In this document: positions 62,822 through 64,000 of the stretch, piece by piece | Position numbering within the stretch: the stretch's first letter is position 1 | Layout: every line of letters starts with the position of its first letter | Source of the DNA: Agrobacterium tumefaciens | Lineage (GTDB): Bacteria > Pseudomonadota > Alphaproteobacteria > Rhizobiales > Rhizobiaceae | DNA length: 64,000 nucleotides | Direction: 5' to 3' | NCBI GenBank assembly: GCA_025559845.1 | Contig: CP048470.1 | Span: 162,001-226,000 of the forward strand | Notes under the pieces: generated by a model | The model's database searches: none | What the model was told of the DNA's origin: nothing | What the model saw: only the letters and a program-made list of their open reading frames with translations | Translations under genes and position numbers: made by a program

Positions 62822-63784
62822 ATGTGCTTTGGCATGCATTGGGTTTCTTGGATCAGGGCCGGATCGTCAGGTAACGCAGGTAGTGATTCTTTGTTTACGC
62901 AGCAACAGTTGACGTCAATTCTGTCATCCTTGCCAGACCCTGCTTTCATCCTTACGCGCAGCGGCCGTTACGCTGCCGTCTTCGGCGGAAAAGACATACG
63001 GCATTATCACGACGGCAGCGGCCTCGTCGGGCTGAGCATGTTTGACGTGCTCAAAGAGGAAAAGGCGCGCTGGTTTGCGGCCGAGATCGAAAAAGCGCTG
63101 CAAACGCGCGCGCTCCATATCGTTGAATATGAGTTGAGTGGAAGCGACGTAAAGGGTGCCGGCGATGGTCCAAGTCACTCGATCTTTTTTGAGGGGCGTG
63201 TTCAGTCGCTCAGCTTCCAGGTTGATGGCGAAGATGCTGTCGTCTGGGTTGCAAGCAACATCACGGACAAAAATGAAGTCCAGAGGAAGCTGCGCCAACT
63301 CAGTGAAACGGATGCGCTGACAGGACTTTATAACCGCCGTAAACTGATCGAAACACTCGACGAACGACTGGATGTTTTTGTCCGAGAGCAAGCCCAGACG
63401 TCCGTGCTGATTTTCGATCTCGACAATTTCAAGCGACTGAATGATGAGATGGGCCATCATGCTGGTGATGCCGCATTGGTCGAAATAGCCCGTCTATGCC
63501 GGGAGAACCTGCGTCAAAGTGATGTGGTTGCTCGATTCGGTGGCGACGAATTTGTTGTCGTGATGCCCGAAACCCGCCGAGACGACGCGGTTGAGATTGC
63601 AGAGCATCTCAGAAAACACGTTCCAATCACCCTCAGACAAACCCTCCGTTATGAATCAACAATCAGCGGCGGCATCAGCGAGTTCGGTTCACCGGACCGT
63701 TTCTCAAGTGACATCCTGAGACGTGCAGATGAGGGGATGTATCTGGCAAAACGCGCCGGGCGAAACCGGGTGTCGGTTCTCTAA
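62822..63784 (+). CDS. PAS-GGDEF diguanylate cyclase
   Basis: A 320-residue soluble protein. Residues 30-150 look like a PAS sensor domain ('ILSSLPDPAFILTRSGRYAAVFGG', taken in parts), followed by a GGDEF domain with intact GGDEF (240-244) and an inhibitory RxxD site (RQSD, 231-234) five residues before it. It should make cyclic di-GMP and be feedback-inhibited by it. No membrane segment. The start is not certain, because the ribosome site before 62822 is weak. Confidence 0.9.
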   Translation: MCFGMHWVSWIRAGSSGNAGSDSLFTQQQLTSILSSLPDPAFILTRSGRYAAVFGGKDIRHYHDGSGLVGLSMFDVLKEEKARWFAAEIEKALQTRALHIVEYELSGSDVKGAGDGPSHSIFFEGRVQSLSFQVDGEDAVVWVASNITDKNEVQRKLRQLSETDALTGLYNRRKLIETLDERLDVFVREQAQTSVLIFDLDNFKRLNDEMGHHAGDAALVEIARLCRENLRQSDVVARFGGDEFVVVMPETRRDDAVEIAEHLRKHVPITLRQTLRYESTISGGISEFGSPDRFSSDILRRADEGMYLAKRAGRNRVSVL

Positions 63785-63872
63785 AGCCAATCCGTAGGAA
63801 GTCTTGATCGTCCACAGCAGATGACGACAGTTCCCGCCGGTACGGAGACGGTAGCTTCCAAGACCAAAATGG

Positions 63873-63898
63873 ACCAGCGCCGACAGATCGACGCTGGT
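63873..63898 (-). terminator. Hairpin between convergent genes
   Basis: An 11-bp stem (63873-63883 with 63888-63898) with a 4-nt loop, one mismatch on the plus strand and a G-U pair on the minus strand. It lies between the GGDEF gene and the gene entering from the right edge. Only a short T run follows. Confidence 0.5.
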
Positions 63899-63916
63899 TC
63901 TTGTTCTCAGGTGCCG

Positions 63917-64000
63917 TCAGACCGCGCGTGCGCGCTTCACTTCAAGCTGCGTCCAATCCGGCAGCCAGTCCCGATGTGCAAGCAGTAGATCGTCAACCAT
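63917..64000 (-). CDS. C-terminal end of an unidentified protein
   Basis: The last 27 codons of a gene that begins beyond the right edge: the frame is open from 64000 to a TGA at 63917-63919 and ends 'QLEVKRARAV'. It is too short to name, but the open frame and position after a convergent hairpin support a real gene end. Confidence 0.4.
   Translation of the reverse strand: MVDDLLLAHRDWLPDWTQLEVKRARAV

Overview
The window reads as a chromosomal segment of a Rhizobiales alphaproteobacterium, most probably Agrobacterium/Rhizobium. The evidence is the density of solute transporters, the GC-rich codon use with AGGAGG-type ribosome sites, and a hexuronate catabolic block whose gene content (udh, gli, gci, kdgD) matches what is known from Agrobacterium. 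It is a nutrient-scavenging accessory region: one TRAP transporter, three complete ABC importers and part of a fourth, each beside its own regulator and enzymes. No rRNA, tRNA or CRISPR array was found.

Layout. 1-2.2 kb: two sugar ABC permeases (the operon runs off the left edge) and a divergent AraC regulator. 2.3-12.0 kb: a hexuronate module with a TRAP transporter, lactone isomerase (gli), cycloisomerase (gci) and dehydratase (kdgD); kduD-kduI; divergent udh, a GntR/FadR regulator and a KdgF-type cupin. Udh oxidises galacturonate/glucuronate to aldarolactones, Gli and Gci isomerise and open them, and KdgD gives 2-oxoglutarate semialdehyde. KdgF-KduI-KduD handle the unsaturated uronates released from pectin. 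A perfect 23-bp palindrome abutting a good sigma-70 promoter in front of kdgD is the likely operator. 12.0-20.6 kb: an M24 peptidase-like protein, a fused Gfo/Idh/MocA-aldo/keto reductase, a CUT1 ABC importer and an AraC regulator. 20.6-24.4 kb: a sodium:amino-acid symporter, an AraC regulator and an MFS exporter. 24.4-30.6 kb: a second CUT1 importer with a Cys/Met-type PLP enzyme and a FadR-type regulator.

30.6-38.4 kb is a looser, degraded stretch: remnants of an IS21-type istA and of an IS1595-type transposase, small secreted or membrane orphans, a DUF4139 protein, an AAA ATPase with a nuclease-like C-terminus, and an outer-membrane lipid A deacylase-like protein. 38.5-43.4 kb: an RbbA-type ABC exporter with its HlyD partner.

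43.6-51.3 kb: a lipid-modification cluster read from a divergent promoter region. It has two different cyclopropane-synthase-like methyltransferases, DUF1295, an FAD oxidoreductase, DUF1365, DUF2147 and DUF2177, and ends in an ECF sigma factor with an RskA-type anti-sigma factor. 51.4-53.9 kb: a LysR regulator with a divergent monooxygenase-MFS pair. 54.0-60.8 kb: an iron/putrescine-class ABC importer in one operon with a glycerophosphodiester phosphodiesterase and an inositol-monophosphatase-like enzyme, preceded by a LacI regulator. 60.9-64 kb: a HxlR regulator with a divergent MFS transporter, a PAS-GGDEF diguanylate cyclase, and the tail of an unidentified gene.
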